From the NCBI RefSeq assembly GCF_947496385.1, contig NZ_CANMCP010000003.1, positions 1 to 64,000 on the forward strand: DNA of 64,000 nucleotides, in the 5' to 3' direction. The translations under genes and the position numbers were made by a program. Positions 44,239-54,971 of this stretch are shown here, piece after piece. The notes below the pieces were generated by a model. That model was not told where the DNA came from. It did not search any database and saw nothing but the letters and a program-made list of their open reading frames with translations. Positions within the stretch are counted from its first letter, which is position 1, and every line of letters starts with the position of its first letter. This DNA is from an uncultured Croceicoccus sp. GTDB lineage: Bacteria > Pseudomonadota > Alphaproteobacteria > Sphingomonadales > Sphingomonadaceae.

Positions 44239-45469
44239 ACTCGCTTTCCTCCGAAAACGGCTCCAGCGCGGCGGACATGGGCGAGGTACGCGGCAGGATC
44301 TGATACGGCTGCTGCTGATCGTTGGGGACGGCCTCGCTGCGGAAGATGCGCCAGATCGCGAACACCATCGCGGCGCCGATGACCCCGGCGATGAAGAGGT
44401 ACAGCCCCGCCGGCCCGATCATCTGCATGGCGAGCGACCCCGCGATCGGCCCCGCCGCCGCCCCCGCCGAATAGACGAGGATCAGACCGCCGCTCGCGCT
44501 CAACTGCTCCTCCTCGGTGAGGCGGTCATTGGTATGCGCCACGCATAGCGGGTAGAGCGCGAACACCATCCCGCCCAGCAGCGCACCCGCCAGCGCCATC
44601 GCCCACACGACCGCGCCCGCCACCGCCAAGGCGACCGCCGCCAGCGCCCCGCCCACCGTCGCGACCAGGATCACGAGCCGGCGATCGAACCGGTCGGAGA
44701 GATGACCCATCGGATATTGCAGCGCGACCCCGCCCGCGATCACCGCGCTGATGAAAAAGGTGATGTTGCCGATGGCGAGCCCCGATTGCCGCCCCGCAAC
44801 CGCGGCCAAGCCATAGAACGCCCCAAGCGCCAGCCCCGTCGCCCCCACGCCCACCAGCCCGAGCGGCGACGCGCGGAACAAGGCGGGCAGCGCGATGTGG
44901 CTCTGCGCCTCGATATCCGGGCTCGCGATGCGGGTCAGTGCGACCGGGATCACGGCGAGCGATACCAGCACCGACGACACCACGAAGGGCAGCATCGGCG
45001 ACCCTTCGAGATTGACGAAGAACTGCCCCGCCGCCTGCCCGGAATAGAGCGCGATCATGTAGGCGGCGAGGATCGTACCCCGCGTTTCCACCGTCGCGCG
45101 CCGGTTGAGCCAGCTTTCGATGCACAGATACACGCCCGCGATGCAAAGCCCGTCGACAAAGCGCAGCACGATCCACAGCACCAGGTTCGGAAAAATCGCA
45201 TAGGTCAGCGTGCTCGCTGAGAGCAGCGACACCACCGCCCCGAAGGCGCGAATATGCCCGACCCGCGCGACCAGCCCGCCCATGCGGAACGAGCCCGCCG
45301 TCAGCCCCGCGAAATAGGCCGTCGTGAGCAAGGCGATGAACGGCGCGGACACGCCCGCCGCCTCCAGCCGGATGGACAGCAGCGTGCCGACAAAACCATT
45401 GCCCAGCATCAGCAGCGCCACCGCGATCAGCAGGCTTCCGACGGCCTTCACCGGTTCGAATTGTCGCAT
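44225..45469 (-). CDS. MFS transporter
   Basis: A 414-residue major-facilitator protein with 12 hydrophobic segments. The start LLIAVALLMLGNGFVGTLL and the first cytoplasmic loop FRMGGLVARVGHIRAFG fit the YcaD/sugar-phosphate-like MFS group. HLSDRFDRRLVIL in the centre is the repeat of the loop motif. The short acidic C-terminus ends EESEFIEE. The substrate cannot be predicted. The ATG at 45469 has AAAGGAG nine bases upstream. It converges on the sulfotransferase gene with a 14-base overlap. Confidence 0.87.
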   Translation of the reverse strand: MRQFEPVKAVGSLLIAVALLMLGNGFVGTLLSIRLEAAGVSAPFIALLTTAYFAGLTAGSFRMGGLVARVGHIRAFGAVVSLLSASTLTYAIFPNLVLWIVLRFVDGLCIAGVYLCIESWLNRRATVETRGTILAAYMIALYSGQAAGQFFVNLEGSPMLPFVVSSVLVSLAVIPVALTRIASPDIEAQSHIALPALFRASPLGLVGVGATGLALGAFYGLAAVAGRQSGLAIGNITFFISAVIAGGVALQYPMGHLSDRFDRRLVILVATVGGALAAVALAVAGAVVWAMALAGALLGGMVFALYPLCVAHTNDRLTEEEQLSASGGLILVYSAGAAAGPIAGSLAMQMIGPAGLYLFIAGVIGAAMVFAIWRIFRSEAVPNDQQQPYQILPRTSPMSAALEPFSEESEFIEE

Positions 45470-45630
45470 CGATCTGCTCCTTTGCGGTCGAACCCGGCAC
45501 CTGGCCGCGGCGGCCATGCGATACGCGCATGCGAATCACCTCGTCCGCGCGCAGGGCGCCCTAGTCGCAAGTGACCGCCACGTATAGCAAAAGCGGGACA
45601 GGCACCGACCGGCGGGGCCGAAGCCGCGGT

Positions 45631-46281
45631 TCAGGCGGGCGCGAACACCACCGGCGCGTCGCCCGGCGCCCATGGCTTGCGCTTTGTCATGATCCCGGCG
45701 AACAGGTCCGATTCCAGATGGCCGTTCAACCATTCGCGCAGATGCGGCACCGGGGCATCGGCGAACCATGCGCGGTCCACCGCGGCAAATTGCCGGACGA
45801 AGGGAAAGATCGCGGCGTCCACGATCCCGCGCGCATGGCCGCAAAGCTGCGCGGCTTGCGACAGGCGGGCGTCGAGATCGCGCAGGAACCGCATCCCCGC
45901 CGCGCGATGGGCGAGCGGATCGGACCCGTGCCGTTCGGGATATTTATAACGGTCGAGATCATGCTTGAAACCGCCGTCATTCGCCGCGATCAGCGCGGGA
46001 TCGTCGCGGTCGAGCCATCCTTCGGGATCGTTTCTGGCCAGTGCGGCGCGCATGATGTCGATGCTTTCGTCGACGACCGTCCCGTCGGCCATGACCAGCA
46101 CCGGCACGGTTCCCTTTGCCGACGCGGCGAGCAGCGCATCGGGCTTCGCACTCAGCTTCACCTCCCGCAATTCGCAGCGCGTTCCCGTCACCATCAGCGC
46201 GAGGCGCGCCCGCATCGCATAGGGGCACCGCCGAAAGCTGTAGAGCACCGGCAGACCGGTTTCGCCGCCATGCGCATTCAT
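45631..46281 (-). CDS. Glutathione S-transferase family protein
   Basis: A 216-residue GST-fold protein. The thioredoxin-like half has [19 protein letters not shown] (CPYA at the active-site position) and [22 protein letters not shown] with the cis-proline. The C-terminal helical half has [15 protein letters not shown]. The CPYA motif suggests a glutaredoxin-like or omega-class enzyme acting on disulfides or dehydroascorbate-like substrates. It overlaps the upstream TrhO gene by four bases (ATGA), so the two are one transcript. Confidence 0.9.
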   Translation of the reverse strand: MNAHGGETGLPVLYSFRRCPYAMRARLALMVTGTRCELREVKLSAKPDALLAASAKGTVPVLVMADGTVVDESIDIMRAALARNDPEGWLDRDDPALIAANDGGFKHDLDRYKYPERHGSDPLAHRAAGMRFLRDLDARLSQAAQLCGHARGIVDAAIFPFVRQFAAVDRAWFADAPVPHLREWLNGHLESDLFAGIMTKRKPWAPGDAPVVFAPA

Positions 46282-47270
46282 CGTTCAGCCTCCCCCATGC
46301 TTGCCCCGACGTGAGCGCGCCCCTGCGCCGCGGCGAGCGTTTCCTGGCGGTGGCGTTCGCGCGCCGAGGCTTTCTGCGCCTCGGTCCGCGCGGCGTGGCA
46401 GGCGGGGCAGGACACCCCTTCCTCGAACAGGGGCGAGTGCAGATCCGCCGCCGCGACCGGCTCCCGGCACGCATGACACAGCGCATGGGTGCCCACCGAC
46501 AGCCCGTGGCCGACCGCGACGCGCTGGTCGAAGACGAAGCACTCGCCTTGCCACAGGCTCTGCGCCGCGGGGACCGTCTCGAGATAGCGCAGGATGCCGC
46601 CCTTGAGATGGTGGACGTCCTCCACCCCTTCGCTTTTCAAGAACGCGGTCGATTTTTCGCAGCGGATTCCGCCGGTGCAGAACATCGCGACCCGCGGCGC
46701 CTTCCCCTCACCCAGCAGGCGGTCGCGCTCCTGTCGGAACCAGTCGGGAAAATCACGGAAACTCGCCGTTTTCGGGTCGATCGCACCCTCGAACGTGCCG
46801 ATGCGGACCTCGTAATCGTTGCGCGTGTCGATCACGATCGTGTCGGGATCGCGGATGAGCGCGTTCCAATCCTCCGGCTCGACATAGGTGCCGACGCTCG
46901 TGCGCGGGTCGATGTCTGCCTGTCCCATGGTGACGATCTCGCGCTTGATCCGCACCTTCATCCGGTGGAACGGCATGGTGGGCGCGGCGGAATATTTCAC
47001 GTCGAGCGCGGCGCAATCGGGCAGGCTGCGAATATGGCGCAGCACCGCGTCGATCCCCGCGTCCGTGCCGGCGATGGTGCCGTTGATCCCCTCCGGCGCG
47101 AGGAGGAGCGTGCCGTGAATGCCCTCTGCCCGGCACAGGTCGAGCAGCGGCGCACGCAGCGTTTCGCAATCCTCGAACCGGGCAAAGCGGTAGAGCGCGG
47201 CCACGCGGACGGGCGGCGTAGCGGGCGCGGAGGGATCGGCACGGTCGGTCGGCAGGCAAGCATCGGTCAT
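46278..47270 (-). CDS. trhO: tRNA uridine(34) hydroxylase, rhodanese-like
   Basis: A 330-residue TrhO/YceA-family protein, which uses oxygen to form 5-hydroxyuridine at position 34 of certain tRNAs. The N-terminal acylphosphatase-like domain has [15 protein letters not shown], and the rhodanese domain has [21 protein letters not shown] with the active Cys198 in [11 protein letters not shown]. The C-terminal cysteines (CHACREP, CPACH) form a likely zinc knuckle. The ATG at 47270 gives the normal length. It is the first gene of a pair with the GST downstream. Confidence 0.93.
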   Translation of the reverse strand: MTDACLPTDRADPSAPATPPVRVAALYRFARFEDCETLRAPLLDLCRAEGIHGTLLLAPEGINGTIAGTDAGIDAVLRHIRSLPDCAALDVKYSAAPTMPFHRMKVRIKREIVTMGQADIDPRTSVGTYVEPEDWNALIRDPDTIVIDTRNDYEVRIGTFEGAIDPKTASFRDFPDWFRQERDRLLGEGKAPRVAMFCTGGIRCEKSTAFLKSEGVEDVHHLKGGILRYLETVPAAQSLWQGECFVFDQRVAVGHGLSVGTHALCHACREPVAAADLHSPLFEEGVSCPACHAARTEAQKASARERHRQETLAAAQGRAHVGASMGEAER

Positions 47271-47281
47271 GCGCGCAGTCC

Positions 47282-48229
47282 CTAGCCGCAATCGCGCCGC
47301 GCGTCAGCATCCGATCCGCCAATTCCGGCATCGGGCGCCGATCCGGGCTCAGCATCCGGCTCCTCATCAGGCCCCGCCAGCACATCGCCCAATGCCCGCA
47401 CCGCGGCCGAACCCGCCACCCGCCCCATCGTCTCCCTCTCCGCCACGAGGCCGACGCGCCGCCGCATCGCGAACCCGTCGAGCGGGACCAGCCGCAAACC
47501 CGGCGCCGCGTGGCACGCCGGCATCACCGTCATGCCCAGCCCCGCCCGCACCAGCGCGGCGGCGGTTTCGTCGTTCGTCGTGCGCGACGCCATGAAGGGG
47601 CGGATGCCGGCCTGCGTGAAGAAACGGCTCGTTTCGGGCAGCACCTCGCACCAGCGGCGCACGATCATCGGTTCGCGCACCAGCTCGTCCGCCGTGACCT
47701 TCGCCCGGTCCGCCAGCGGATGATCCTCCGCCATGGCGAGGAGATACGGCTCCTCGAATAAGTCGCGCAGGCACAGCGCATCGTCCGGCACCGGCCCCGC
47801 GACGAGATCAAGCCGCCCGCGCCGCAGGCTCTGCATCAGGTCGCGCATGCGGCCATGCGCCACCTCGATCCGGATGGCGTCCTCGGCACGCAGCGCGGCG
47901 CCAACCGCCCGCCCGCTCAGCGTCGCCGGCAGGGTCGAGGCGATGCCGATGCGGATGAGCATGGAGGGCGCATCGTCCGCCGCACCGCGTTCGGCCGCGG
48001 CGAATTCCCGCTCGATCAGCCGGGCATGGTGCATGAAGCGTGTGCCCGCCGTCGTAAGCTCGACCCGGCGATTGTTCCGCTCGAACAGGACCGTGCCGAG
48101 CAGCCGTTCCAGCTTGGCAATGCCGGAGGACAGCGTAGGCTGTGACACCTGCGCAGCGGCGGCTGCCGCCGAAAACGTCCCCTGTTCGACCACGGCAAGG
48201 AAATAGCGCACGAGATAGCGTTCGATCAT
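47282..48229 (-). CDS. LysR-family regulator divergent from leucine-degradation operon
   Basis: A 315-residue LysR-type regulator. The N-terminal winged helix is clear ([37 protein letters not shown]). The effector-binding domain follows ([49 protein letters not shown]). The last 30 residues are an Asp- and Pro-rich tail without structure. It reads away from the isovaleryl-CoA dehydrogenase gene 95 bases off, the classic arrangement for a regulator of its divergent operon, so it is probably a regulator of branched-chain amino acid breakdown. In other bacteria this job is done by MerR-type LiuR. Confidence 0.88.
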   Translation of the reverse strand: MIERYLVRYFLAVVEQGTFSAAAAAAQVSQPTLSSGIAKLERLLGTVLFERNNRRVELTTAGTRFMHHARLIEREFAAAERGAADDAPSMLIRIGIASTLPATLSGRAVGAALRAEDAIRIEVAHGRMRDLMQSLRRGRLDLVAGPVPDDALCLRDLFEEPYLLAMAEDHPLADRAKVTADELVREPMIVRRWCEVLPETSRFFTQAGIRPFMASRTTNDETAAALVRAGLGMTVMPACHAAPGLRLVPLDGFAMRRRVGLVAERETMGRVAGSAAVRALGDVLAGPDEEPDAEPGSAPDAGIGGSDADARRDCG

Positions 48230-48265
48230 AGACCAGACCTATCGTATCAATAAGGCCGTATCAAT
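48229..48265. promoter_or_regulatory. Candidate LysR operator and direct repeats
   Basis: TAGACCAGACCTA (48229-48241) fits the LysR T-N11-A pattern with TAG/CTA symmetry and touches the LysR start codon. Just beyond it a nine-base direct repeat CGTATCAAT occurs at 48243-48251 and 48257-48265. These AT-richer elements lie between the divergent LysR and isovaleryl-CoA dehydrogenase genes and are probable regulator sites. Confidence 0.45.
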
Positions 48266-48324
48266 TGCATCCGCCCGCCCCATGGGATTAGAACGCATCC
48301 AACACGAGATCCGAGAGGAAACCC

Positions 48325-49479
48325 ATGACCCCCCAGTTCGAGTTCGATATAGACGAGAATGCGCGGATGATCCGCGACACGGTGCAACGGTTCGCCCGCG
48401 AACAGATCGAACCGCTCGCCGCGAAGATCGACGCGGAGGACAGCTTCCCCCGCGCGCTATGGCCGCAGATGGGCGAACTTGGCCTCCACGGCATGACCGT
48501 GCCGGAGGAATTCGGCGGGCTGGGGCTCGGCTATCTGCACCATGTCATCGCGTGCGAGGAGGTGAGCCGGGCATCCGCGTCGGTCGGCCTGTCCTATGGC
48601 GCGCATTCCAACCTTTGCGTCAATCAGATCGCGCGGTGGGGCAATGATGCGCAAAAGGCGAAATTCCTGCCGAAACTGGTCAGCGGGGAGCATGTCGGCT
48701 CGCTCGCGATGAGCGAGACGAACGCAGGCTCCGACGTGGTGTCGATGAAGCTGAAGGCGGACAGGGCCGACGGGGGCTGGACCCTCAACGGCAACAAGTT
48801 CTGGATCACCAACGCGCCTTATGCCGACACGCTCGTCGTCTATGCCAAGACGGACATGGACGCGGGCGCGAAGGGGATCACCGCCTTCCTGATCGAGAAG
48901 GACTTCGACGGGTTCTCCATCGGTCAGAAGATCGACAAGATGGGGATGCGCGGCTCGCCCACGGCCGAGCTCGTGTTCGACGATTGCTTCGTGCCCGACG
49001 ACAACGTCATGGGCGGCATCGGCGAAGGGGTGAAGGTGCTGATGAGCGGGCTCGATTACGAGCGCGTCGTATTGTCGGGCATCCAGCTCGGCATCATGCA
49101 GGCCTGCCTCGACGTGGTGCTCCCCTATCTTCGCGAGCGTCAGCAGTTCGGCAAGCCCATCGGCGAGTTTCAGCTCATGCAGGCGAAGATCGCGGACATG
49201 TATGTCGCGCTGCAATCGGCGCGGGCCTATGTCTATGCCGTGGCGAAGGCGTGCGACGCGGGGCGCACGACGCGCTTCGACGCGGCAGGCGCGATCCTGC
49301 TGTCGAGCGAGAACGCCTTTCGCGTCGCGAACGAGGCGGTGCAGGCGATGGGCGGCGCTGGCTATACCAAGGACTGGCCGGTGGAGCGTTTCCTGCGCGA
49401 TGCGAAACTGCTCGACATCGGGGCGGGCACCAATGAAATCCGGCGCATGCTGATCGGGCGGGAGCTGATGAAATCATGA
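48325..49479 (+). CDS. liuA: Isovaleryl-CoA dehydrogenase
   Basis: A 384-residue acyl-CoA dehydrogenase that oxidises isovaleryl-CoA to 3-methylcrotonyl-CoA in leucine breakdown. FAD and CoA motifs are [12 protein letters not shown] (127-138) and WITNAPYAD (160-168). The catalytic base is Glu246 in [10 protein letters not shown], the helix G position characteristic of isovaleryl-CoA dehydrogenases. The C-terminus has [22 protein letters not shown]. The product is used by the two carboxylase subunits encoded next, and the stop overlaps the liuB start (ATGA). Confidence 0.95.
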   Translation: MTPQFEFDIDENARMIRDTVQRFAREQIEPLAAKIDAEDSFPRALWPQMGELGLHGMTVPEEFGGLGLGYLHHVIACEEVSRASASVGLSYGAHSNLCVNQIARWGNDAQKAKFLPKLVSGEHVGSLAMSETNAGSDVVSMKLKADRADGGWTLNGNKFWITNAPYADTLVVYAKTDMDAGAKGITAFLIEKDFDGFSIGQKIDKMGMRGSPTAELVFDDCFVPDDNVMGGIGEGVKVLMSGLDYERVVLSGIQLGIMQACLDVVLPYLRERQQFGKPIGEFQLMQAKIADMYVALQSARAYVYAVAKACDAGRTTRFDAAGAILLSSENAFRVANEAVQAMGGAGYTKDWPVERFLRDAKLLDIGAGTNEIRRMLIGRELMKS

Positions 49480-51077
49480 GCGGCCCTGTCCTTACCTCGA
49501 CCCTCGACATGGCGAGCCCGGAGGCCCGGCAACGCGCCGCGCACAACCGAAGCCTCGCCGAAGAGCTGTGCAGCCACGTCGCGGCCGCCGCGCTGGGCGG
49601 AAGTGAAAAGCATCGCGAGCGCCACGTGTCGCGCGGCAAGCTGCTCGCCCGCGACCGAGTGGAGCGGCTGCTCGACCCCGGTGCGCCCTTCCTCGAAATC
49701 GGGCAGCTCGCCGCGCATAACATGTACGAAGGTGACGTGGCGGGTGCGGGCATGATCGCCGGCGTCGGGCAGGTTGCCGGACGCTGGGTCATGATTGCCG
49801 CCAACGATCCCACGGTGAAGGGCGGCAGCTACTATCCCATGACGGTGAAGAAGCATTTGCGCGCGCAGGAAATCGCCCGCGAAAATCGTCTCCCGTGCAT
49901 CTACCTCGTCGACAGCGGCGGCGCGAACCTCCCCTATCAGGCGGAGGTCTTTCCCGACCGCGACCATTTCGGGCGCATCTTCTACAACCAGGCGCAGATG
50001 AGCGGCATGGGCATCCCGCAGATCGCCTGCGTCATGGGAAGCTGCACGGCGGGCGGCGCCTATGTCCCCGCCATGTCCGACGAAACGGTGATCGTGCGCG
50101 AACAGGGCACGATCTTCCTCGCCGGGCCGCCATTGGTCAAGGCCGCCACGGGCGAGGAGATCAGTGCGGAGGATCTGGGCGGCGGCGACCTGCATGCGCG
50201 CAAATCGGGCGTGGCCGACCACCTCGCCGAAAACGACGATCATGCGCTCACCCTCGTGCGCGACATCGTCAGCCACCTGGGCGTGAACAACCCCGCCCCG
50301 CTCGCGTTTCAGGAACCGCGCGAACCCAAATTCGATGCCGAGGATCTCTACGCCCTGATCCCCGACGACGTGCGCGCCCCCTATGACGTGCACGAGGTGA
50401 TCGCCCGGATTGTCGACGGAAGCGAATTCCACGAGTTCAAGCCGCTCTATGGCAATACGCTGGTCTGCGGGTTTGCGCATGTCATGGGCATGCCGGTCGC
50501 GATCCTCGCCAACAATGGCGTATTGTTCAGCGAAAGCGCACAGAAGGGCGCGCATTTCATCGAACTCGCCTGTCAAAGGCGCGTGCCGCTCCTCTTCCTG
50601 CAGAACATCTCCGGCTTCATGGTCGGCGGGAAATACGAGGCGGAGGGCATCGCCAAACACGGCGCGAAACTCGTCACCGCGGTCGCCTGCGCGCAGGTGC
50701 CGAAGATCACCGTCGTCATCGGCGGCAGCTTTGGCGCGGGCAATTACGGCATGTGCGGCCGGGCGTATCAACCGCGCTTCATGTTCACCTGGCCCAATGC
50801 GCGCATCTCGGTCATGGGCGGCGAACAGGCGGCGAGCGTGCTCGCCACCGTGCATCGCGACGCCGACAACTGGAGCGAGGAGGAGGCCGAGGCGTTCAAG
50901 GCCCCCATCCGCGAGAAATACGAAACCGAGGGCAATCCCTATTACGCGACGGCGCGATTGTGGGACGATGGCGTCATCGACCCTGCGCAAACGCGCGAGG
51001 TGATCGCTCTGTCCCTTTCGGCCAGCCTCGAGGCGCCGATCCCCGACCATGCGCCCTTCGGCGTGTTCAGGATGTGA
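49476..51077 (+). CDS. liuB: Methylcrotonyl-CoA carboxylase, carboxyltransferase subunit
   Basis: A 533-residue beta subunit that moves CO2 from carboxybiotin to 3-methylcrotonyl-CoA. Landmarks are [72 protein letters not shown] and the C-terminal [39 protein letters not shown], which includes the usual oxyanion glycines. The length agrees with the family. It overlaps liuA by four bases and precedes the biotin subunit by six bases. Confidence 0.96.
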   Translation: MSGPVLTSTLDMASPEARQRAAHNRSLAEELCSHVAAAALGGSEKHRERHVSRGKLLARDRVERLLDPGAPFLEIGQLAAHNMYEGDVAGAGMIAGVGQVAGRWVMIAANDPTVKGGSYYPMTVKKHLRAQEIARENRLPCIYLVDSGGANLPYQAEVFPDRDHFGRIFYNQAQMSGMGIPQIACVMGSCTAGGAYVPAMSDETVIVREQGTIFLAGPPLVKAATGEEISAEDLGGGDLHARKSGVADHLAENDDHALTLVRDIVSHLGVNNPAPLAFQEPREPKFDAEDLYALIPDDVRAPYDVHEVIARIVDGSEFHEFKPLYGNTLVCGFAHVMGMPVAILANNGVLFSESAQKGAHFIELACQRRVPLLFLQNISGFMVGGKYEAEGIAKHGAKLVTAVACAQVPKITVVIGGSFGAGNYGMCGRAYQPRFMFTWPNARISVMGGEQAASVLATVHRDADNWSEEEAEAFKAPIREKYETEGNPYYATARLWDDGVIDPAQTREVIALSLSASLEAPIPDHAPFGVFRM

Positions 51078-51083
51078 TCTGAC

Positions 51084-53009
51084 ATGATGAAATCCCTTCT
51101 CATCGCCAATCGCGGCGAAATCGCATGCCGGATCATCCGCACCGCCCGCGCCATGGGCATCCGCACGGTCGCGGTCCATTCCGATGCCGATGCCGGGTCG
51201 CCCCACGTGCGCATGGCGGACGAGGCCGTGCATATCGGCCCCTCGCCGGCCAATGAAAGCTACCTTGTCGGCGAGCGTATCATCGCCGCGGCGAAGGATA
51301 CGGGCGCCGAGGCGATCCATCCCGGCTATGGCTTCCTGTCCGAAAACGCAGGCTTTGCGCAGGCGGTCATCGATGCGGGGCTGATCTGGGTCGGGCCGAA
51401 ACCGTCGAGCATCGACGCCATGGGCCTGAAGGATGCGGCCAAGAAGCTGATGCGGGAGGCCGGCGTGCCGGTCACGCCCGGTTACGACGGCGCGGATCAG
51501 TCGGCGCAGCGGTTGAAGGAGGAAGCGGACAAGATCGGCTATCCCATGCTGATCAAGGCGGTCGCGGGCGGCGGCGGCAAGGGCATGCGCAAGGTCGACG
51601 ATGCGGCCGATTTCGACGCGGCGCTGCAATCCTGCCGGCGGGAGGCCAGCGCGAGCTTTTCCAATGACGAGGTCCTGCTCGAAAAATGGATGACCGCGCC
51701 GCGCCATATCGAGGTGCAGGTGTTCGGCGATTCGCACGGCAATGTCGTCCATCTGTTCGAGCGTGACTGCTCGCTTCAACGCCGCCATCAAAAGGTGATC
51801 GAGGAAGCGCCCGCCCCCGGCATGGACGAGGCCACCCGCGCCGAGATCTGCGCCGCTGCCGTGCGCGCGGCCAAGGCCGTCGATTACGAGGGTGCTGGCA
51901 CCATCGAATTCATCGCCGATACCAGCGACGGCCTGCGCGCCGATCGCATCTTCTTCATGGAGATGAACACCAGGCTTCAGGTCGAACACCCGGTGACCGA
52001 GGAAATCACGGGCGTCGATCTCGTCGAATGGCAATTGCGCGTCGCGGCGGGCGAACCGATCCCCTTGGCGCAGGACGACCTGTCCATCGACGGCCACGCG
52101 ATCGAGGCGCGCCTCTATGCCGAGGATCCCGCCACTGGCTTCCTGCCCAGCACGGGACGGCTCGAACACCTGTGGTTCGGCGATGCGGACCGGATCGAAA
52201 CCGGGGTCGAGGAAGGGGGCGAGGTGTCGCCGTTCTACGACCCGATGGTGGCCAAGGTCGTGTGCCATGGCGACACGCGGGAGGAGGCGATCGACGCCCT
52301 CGCCCTCGCCCTGTCGCAGACGGAGGTGTTCCCGGTGCGCACCAATGCCGGGTTCCTGGTGCGTGCATTGAACGATGCGGATTTCCGGGCTGCCGATCTC
52401 GACACCGGCTTCATCGCGGACCGGGGCGATGCGCTGATCCCCGCGGGCGAGCCGGACGATGCCGACTGGCTCGTGGCGGCGCGCATTGCGGCGGAGGATG
52501 ACGATGGCGAACCGATGCTGTCGGGCTTCCGGCTCAACCGGGGAACCCGGCGCGCGGTCACGCTGTCGTTCAAGGGCGACGTGCGCACCATCGACCTCGC
52601 CCATGCGGATGACGAAACCGTGTGGGTGGGCGAGGACGACGACGATTTCGACTTCGCCGACGATGTCGCGGCCGAAGCGGTGGTGTCGGGCTATCGCGAT
52701 GCGGGGCGCGTCGTGCTCTTCAACGCCGGAACCGCCTATGCCTTCGATACCGCCATTCGCGGGACCGGCGCGGCGGCGGCGGGCGACGGGGCGATCCTCG
52801 CGCCGATGCCGGGCAAGGTGCTGTCCGTCGACGTGGCCGAGGGCGATAGCGTGACCGCGGGCCAACGGCTCATGGTACTCGAAGCGATGAAGATGGAGCA
52901 TGCTCTCACCGCGCCGTTCGACGGGACGGTCGCGGAATTGTCCGCGAGCGAAGGCGCGCAGGTGCAGGTGGAGGCCGTGCTGGCCCGGATTGAAAAGGGG
53001 GACGATTGA
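51084..53009 (+). CDS. liuD: Methylcrotonyl-CoA carboxylase, biotin carboxylase/biotin carrier subunit
   Basis: A 641-residue alpha subunit. The biotin carboxylase domain has LIANRGEIACRIIRTARAMGIRTVAVHSDAD, AVAGGGGKGMRKV, QRRHQKVIEEAPAP and MEMNTRLQVEHPVTEEITGVDLVEWQL. The C-terminal biotinyl domain carries the biotinylated lysine in EAMKMEH near residue 600. It charges biotin with CO2 using ATP. The stop overlaps the MaoC-type gene start (TGATG). Together with liuA and liuB it forms the first half of leucine degradation. Confidence 0.96.
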   Translation: MMKSLLIANRGEIACRIIRTARAMGIRTVAVHSDADAGSPHVRMADEAVHIGPSPANESYLVGERIIAAAKDTGAEAIHPGYGFLSENAGFAQAVIDAGLIWVGPKPSSIDAMGLKDAAKKLMREAGVPVTPGYDGADQSAQRLKEEADKIGYPMLIKAVAGGGGKGMRKVDDAADFDAALQSCRREASASFSNDEVLLEKWMTAPRHIEVQVFGDSHGNVVHLFERDCSLQRRHQKVIEEAPAPGMDEATRAEICAAAVRAAKAVDYEGAGTIEFIADTSDGLRADRIFFMEMNTRLQVEHPVTEEITGVDLVEWQLRVAAGEPIPLAQDDLSIDGHAIEARLYAEDPATGFLPSTGRLEHLWFGDADRIETGVEEGGEVSPFYDPMVAKVVCHGDTREEAIDALALALSQTEVFPVRTNAGFLVRALNDADFRAADLDTGFIADRGDALIPAGEPDDADWLVAARIAAEDDDGEPMLSGFRLNRGTRRAVTLSFKGDVRTIDLAHADDETVWVGEDDDDFDFADDVAAEAVVSGYRDAGRVVLFNAGTAYAFDTAIRGTGAAAAGDGAILAPMPGKVLSVDVAEGDSVTAGQRLMVLEAMKMEHALTAPFDGTVAELSASEGAQVQVEAVLARIEKGDD

Positions 53010-53458
53010 TGGCGGGCCGCTTTTTCGACGAATGGGCCATCGGCGACCGCATCGCCCATGACATTCGCCGCACGGTGACGGAGACGGACAACCTGCTCTT
53101 CACCACCATGACCCATAATCCGCAGCCGCTCCACCTCGATGCCGAGGCCGCGAAGGAGAGCGAGTTCGGCCGGATCCTCGTCAATGGCACGTTTACATTT
53201 GCGTTGATGGTGGGGCTTTCGGTCGGCGACACGACGCTGGGCACGCTGGTGGCGAATCTCGGCTATGACGCGTTGGTGCATCCCAAACCGGTGTTCATCG
53301 GCGATACGGTGCGGGCGGAGACGGAGGTCCATGACTTGCGCGAATCGAAATCGCGGCCCGATTCAGGGATCGTCACCTTTCGCCACGAACTCATCAATCA
53401 ACGGGACGAGATCGTCTGCCGTTGCCTGCGCTCGGCGCTGCTCCGCAAGAAAGCGTGA
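53009..53458 (+). CDS. MaoC-family (hot-dog) hydratase/dehydratase
   Basis: A 149-residue hot-dog-fold protein, last gene of the leucine operon. The active-site stretch is MTHNPQPLHLDAEAA, where His aligns with the catalytic His, but the catalytic Asp of R-specific enoyl-CoA hydratases is replaced by Asn. This variant is seen in mesaconyl-CoA-hydratase-like MaoC proteins. The operon lacks a liuC-type methylglutaconyl-CoA hydratase, so this protein may replace it or act on a side product; that is inference. ATG 53009 overlaps the liuD stop. Confidence 0.85.
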   Translation: MAGRFFDEWAIGDRIAHDIRRTVTETDNLLFTTMTHNPQPLHLDAEAAKESEFGRILVNGTFTFALMVGLSVGDTTLGTLVANLGYDALVHPKPVFIGDTVRAETEVHDLRESKSRPDSGIVTFRHELINQRDEIVCRCLRSALLRKKA

Positions 53459-53510
53459 GCGGGCGGGCGGATGGCGGAGCGAACGCCGCCGCCGCCCTAT
53501 CCCCGCCCGC
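53459..53510. terminator. Possible shared stem-loop at convergent gene ends
   Basis: GCGGGCGGG (53459-53467) and CCCGCCCGC (53502-53510) are perfect inverted arms, with further GGCGG/CCGCC pairing inside. The stem spans the gap between the leucine operon and the convergent queF gene. No T-run is present, so its termination strength is uncertain. Confidence 0.35.
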
Positions 53511-53973
53511 GATAGGATGCGACGCCCTGTTCCGGCGCCCACAGCCCGTCCGGCACCGGCCCGCTCTGCCAGAACACGTCGATGGGAATGCCGCCGCGCG
53601 GATACCAATACCCGCCGATGCGCAGCCATGCAGGCTTCATCTCGTCGAAAAGCCGCTGTCCGATGCCGACGGTGACATCCTCGTGAAAGCCGCAGTGGTT
53701 GCGGAACGATGCCAGAAAAAGCTTGAGCGATTTCGATTCCACGATGGTCTCGCCCGGCGCGTAATCGATGACGAGATGCGCGAAATCGGGCTGTGACGTG
53801 ACGGGGCACAGCGAGGTGAATTCCGGCGCGGCAAAGCGCACCATGTAAAGCGCGCCCGTCCGCGGATTGGGCACGTAGTCGAGCACCGCCTCCTCCGGCG
53901 AGGCGGGAAGCGCGCTGCTCTGCCCCAGGTGCAGCGGGGCGTTTTGCGGATGATCGTTCGATGTGTCGGCCAT
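53497..53973 (-). CDS. queF: NADPH-dependent 7-cyano-7-deazaguanine reductase
   Basis: A 158-residue short-form QueF, which reduces preQ0 to preQ1 in queuosine synthesis. The nucleophile Cys56 and acid Asp63 lie in [13 protein letters not shown]. The QueF motif [21 protein letters not shown] (79-99) binds NADPH and substrate. ATG 53973 has AAAGGG six bases upstream. The gene is convergent with the leucine operon and divergent from the mercaptopyruvate sulfurtransferase gene. No preQ1 riboswitch was noticed in its 150-base leader. Confidence 0.94.
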   Translation of the reverse strand: MADTSNDHPQNAPLHLGQSSALPASPEEAVLDYVPNPRTGALYMVRFAAPEFTSLCPVTSQPDFAHLVIDYAPGETIVESKSLKLFLASFRNHCGFHEDVTVGIGQRLFDEMKPAWLRIGGYWYPRGGIPIDVFWQSGPVPDGLWAPEQGVASYRGRG

Positions 53974-54123
53974 GTCCGCCCTTTGCACCGGGCCGCGCCG
54001 ATGCTCAAGCCCTCCCGCACGCCGAACGGTCCATGCGCCGCCATGCCGATGGACAGCAGGGGGTCCCGCCTTGTAGCCTGTGCCGCAGGGCCGCATCCGG
54101 CGGCATCCAGAGGAGCAGAACGC

Positions 54124-54969
54124 ATGGACATGCTGATCACGACCGAATGGCTGGCCGAACGGCTGGGTGAGGACGATCTTCGCGTGCTCGACGCGAGCTA
54201 TCACATGGGCGGCACCGGGCGCGACCCGGCGACGGAGTTCGACGCGCTCCACATTCCGGGCGCCGGGTTCATGGACCTTGCCGCGCTGTCCGACCGCGAT
54301 GCCGAATTCGACAACACGATACCCCCGGCACAACATTTCGAACGCGGGATGCGCGCGCTGGGCATATCGGCGGACACGCACGTCGTGCTTTACGACAATT
54401 CGCCGCTCCATTCCGCGATGCGCGGCTGGTTTCTGATGCGGTTGTTCGGCCATGCCCGTGTCGCCGTGCTCGACGGGGGGCTGCACCGCTGGAACATGCA
54501 GGGGCGTGGCATTGAGCGGGGCACGGCGAAAGCCTGCCCGTCCGGCGATTTCATGGCACGGCTCGACGAAACGATGCTCCGCGACAAGCAGAGCATGCTC
54601 GACAATCTCGATAGCCGTGCCGCGCAAATCGTCGATGCCCGCAGCGCCGCCCGGTTCACAGGACAGGACCCCGAACCGCGCGAGGACGTCGCATCCGGCC
54701 ATATCCCGCGTGCGAAGAACGTGCCCATCGGCATGCTGTTCGAAGGGGACGGGCGGATGAAGGACATGACCGAGATACAGGGCGTGTTCCAGGCCGCCGG
54801 GCTCGATCTCGAAAAGCCGTTCGTAACGAGCTGCGGTTCGGGCGTGACGGCGGCGGTGCTGTCCTTTGCGCTGGAATTGCTCGGCACGAAGGACGTATCG
54901 CTTTACGACGGAAGCTGGGCGGAATGGGGGAGCAGTCCCGACACGCCCAAGGCGAAGGGGCTGGCCTGA
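54124..54969 (+). CDS. sseA: 3-mercaptopyruvate sulfurtransferase
   Basis: A 281-residue two-domain rhodanese-type enzyme that transfers sulfane sulfur from 3-mercaptopyruvate. Each half has a rhodanese fold: the first, catalytically silent, contains [10 protein letters not shown] and [10 protein letters not shown]; the second has [28 protein letters not shown] and the active Cys237 in [11 protein letters not shown]. The CGSGVTA loop is the hallmark of mercaptopyruvate rather than thiosulfate specificity. The ATG has GAGGAG nine bases upstream. A cystathionine beta-lyase gene follows after two bases. Confidence 0.92.
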   Translation: MDMLITTEWLAERLGEDDLRVLDASYHMGGTGRDPATEFDALHIPGAGFMDLAALSDRDAEFDNTIPPAQHFERGMRALGISADTHVVLYDNSPLHSAMRGWFLMRLFGHARVAVLDGGLHRWNMQGRGIERGTAKACPSGDFMARLDETMLRDKQSMLDNLDSRAAQIVDARSAARFTGQDPEPREDVASGHIPRAKNVPIGMLFEGDGRMKDMTEIQGVFQAAGLDLEKPFVTSCGSGVTAAVLSFALELLGTKDVSLYDGSWAEWGSSPDTPKAKGLA

Positions 54970-54971
54970 TC

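Noticed and set aside
49362-52901. A 1179-codon open frame on the minus strand
   Set aside because: It is the antisense of the leucine operon genes, which have full family motifs.
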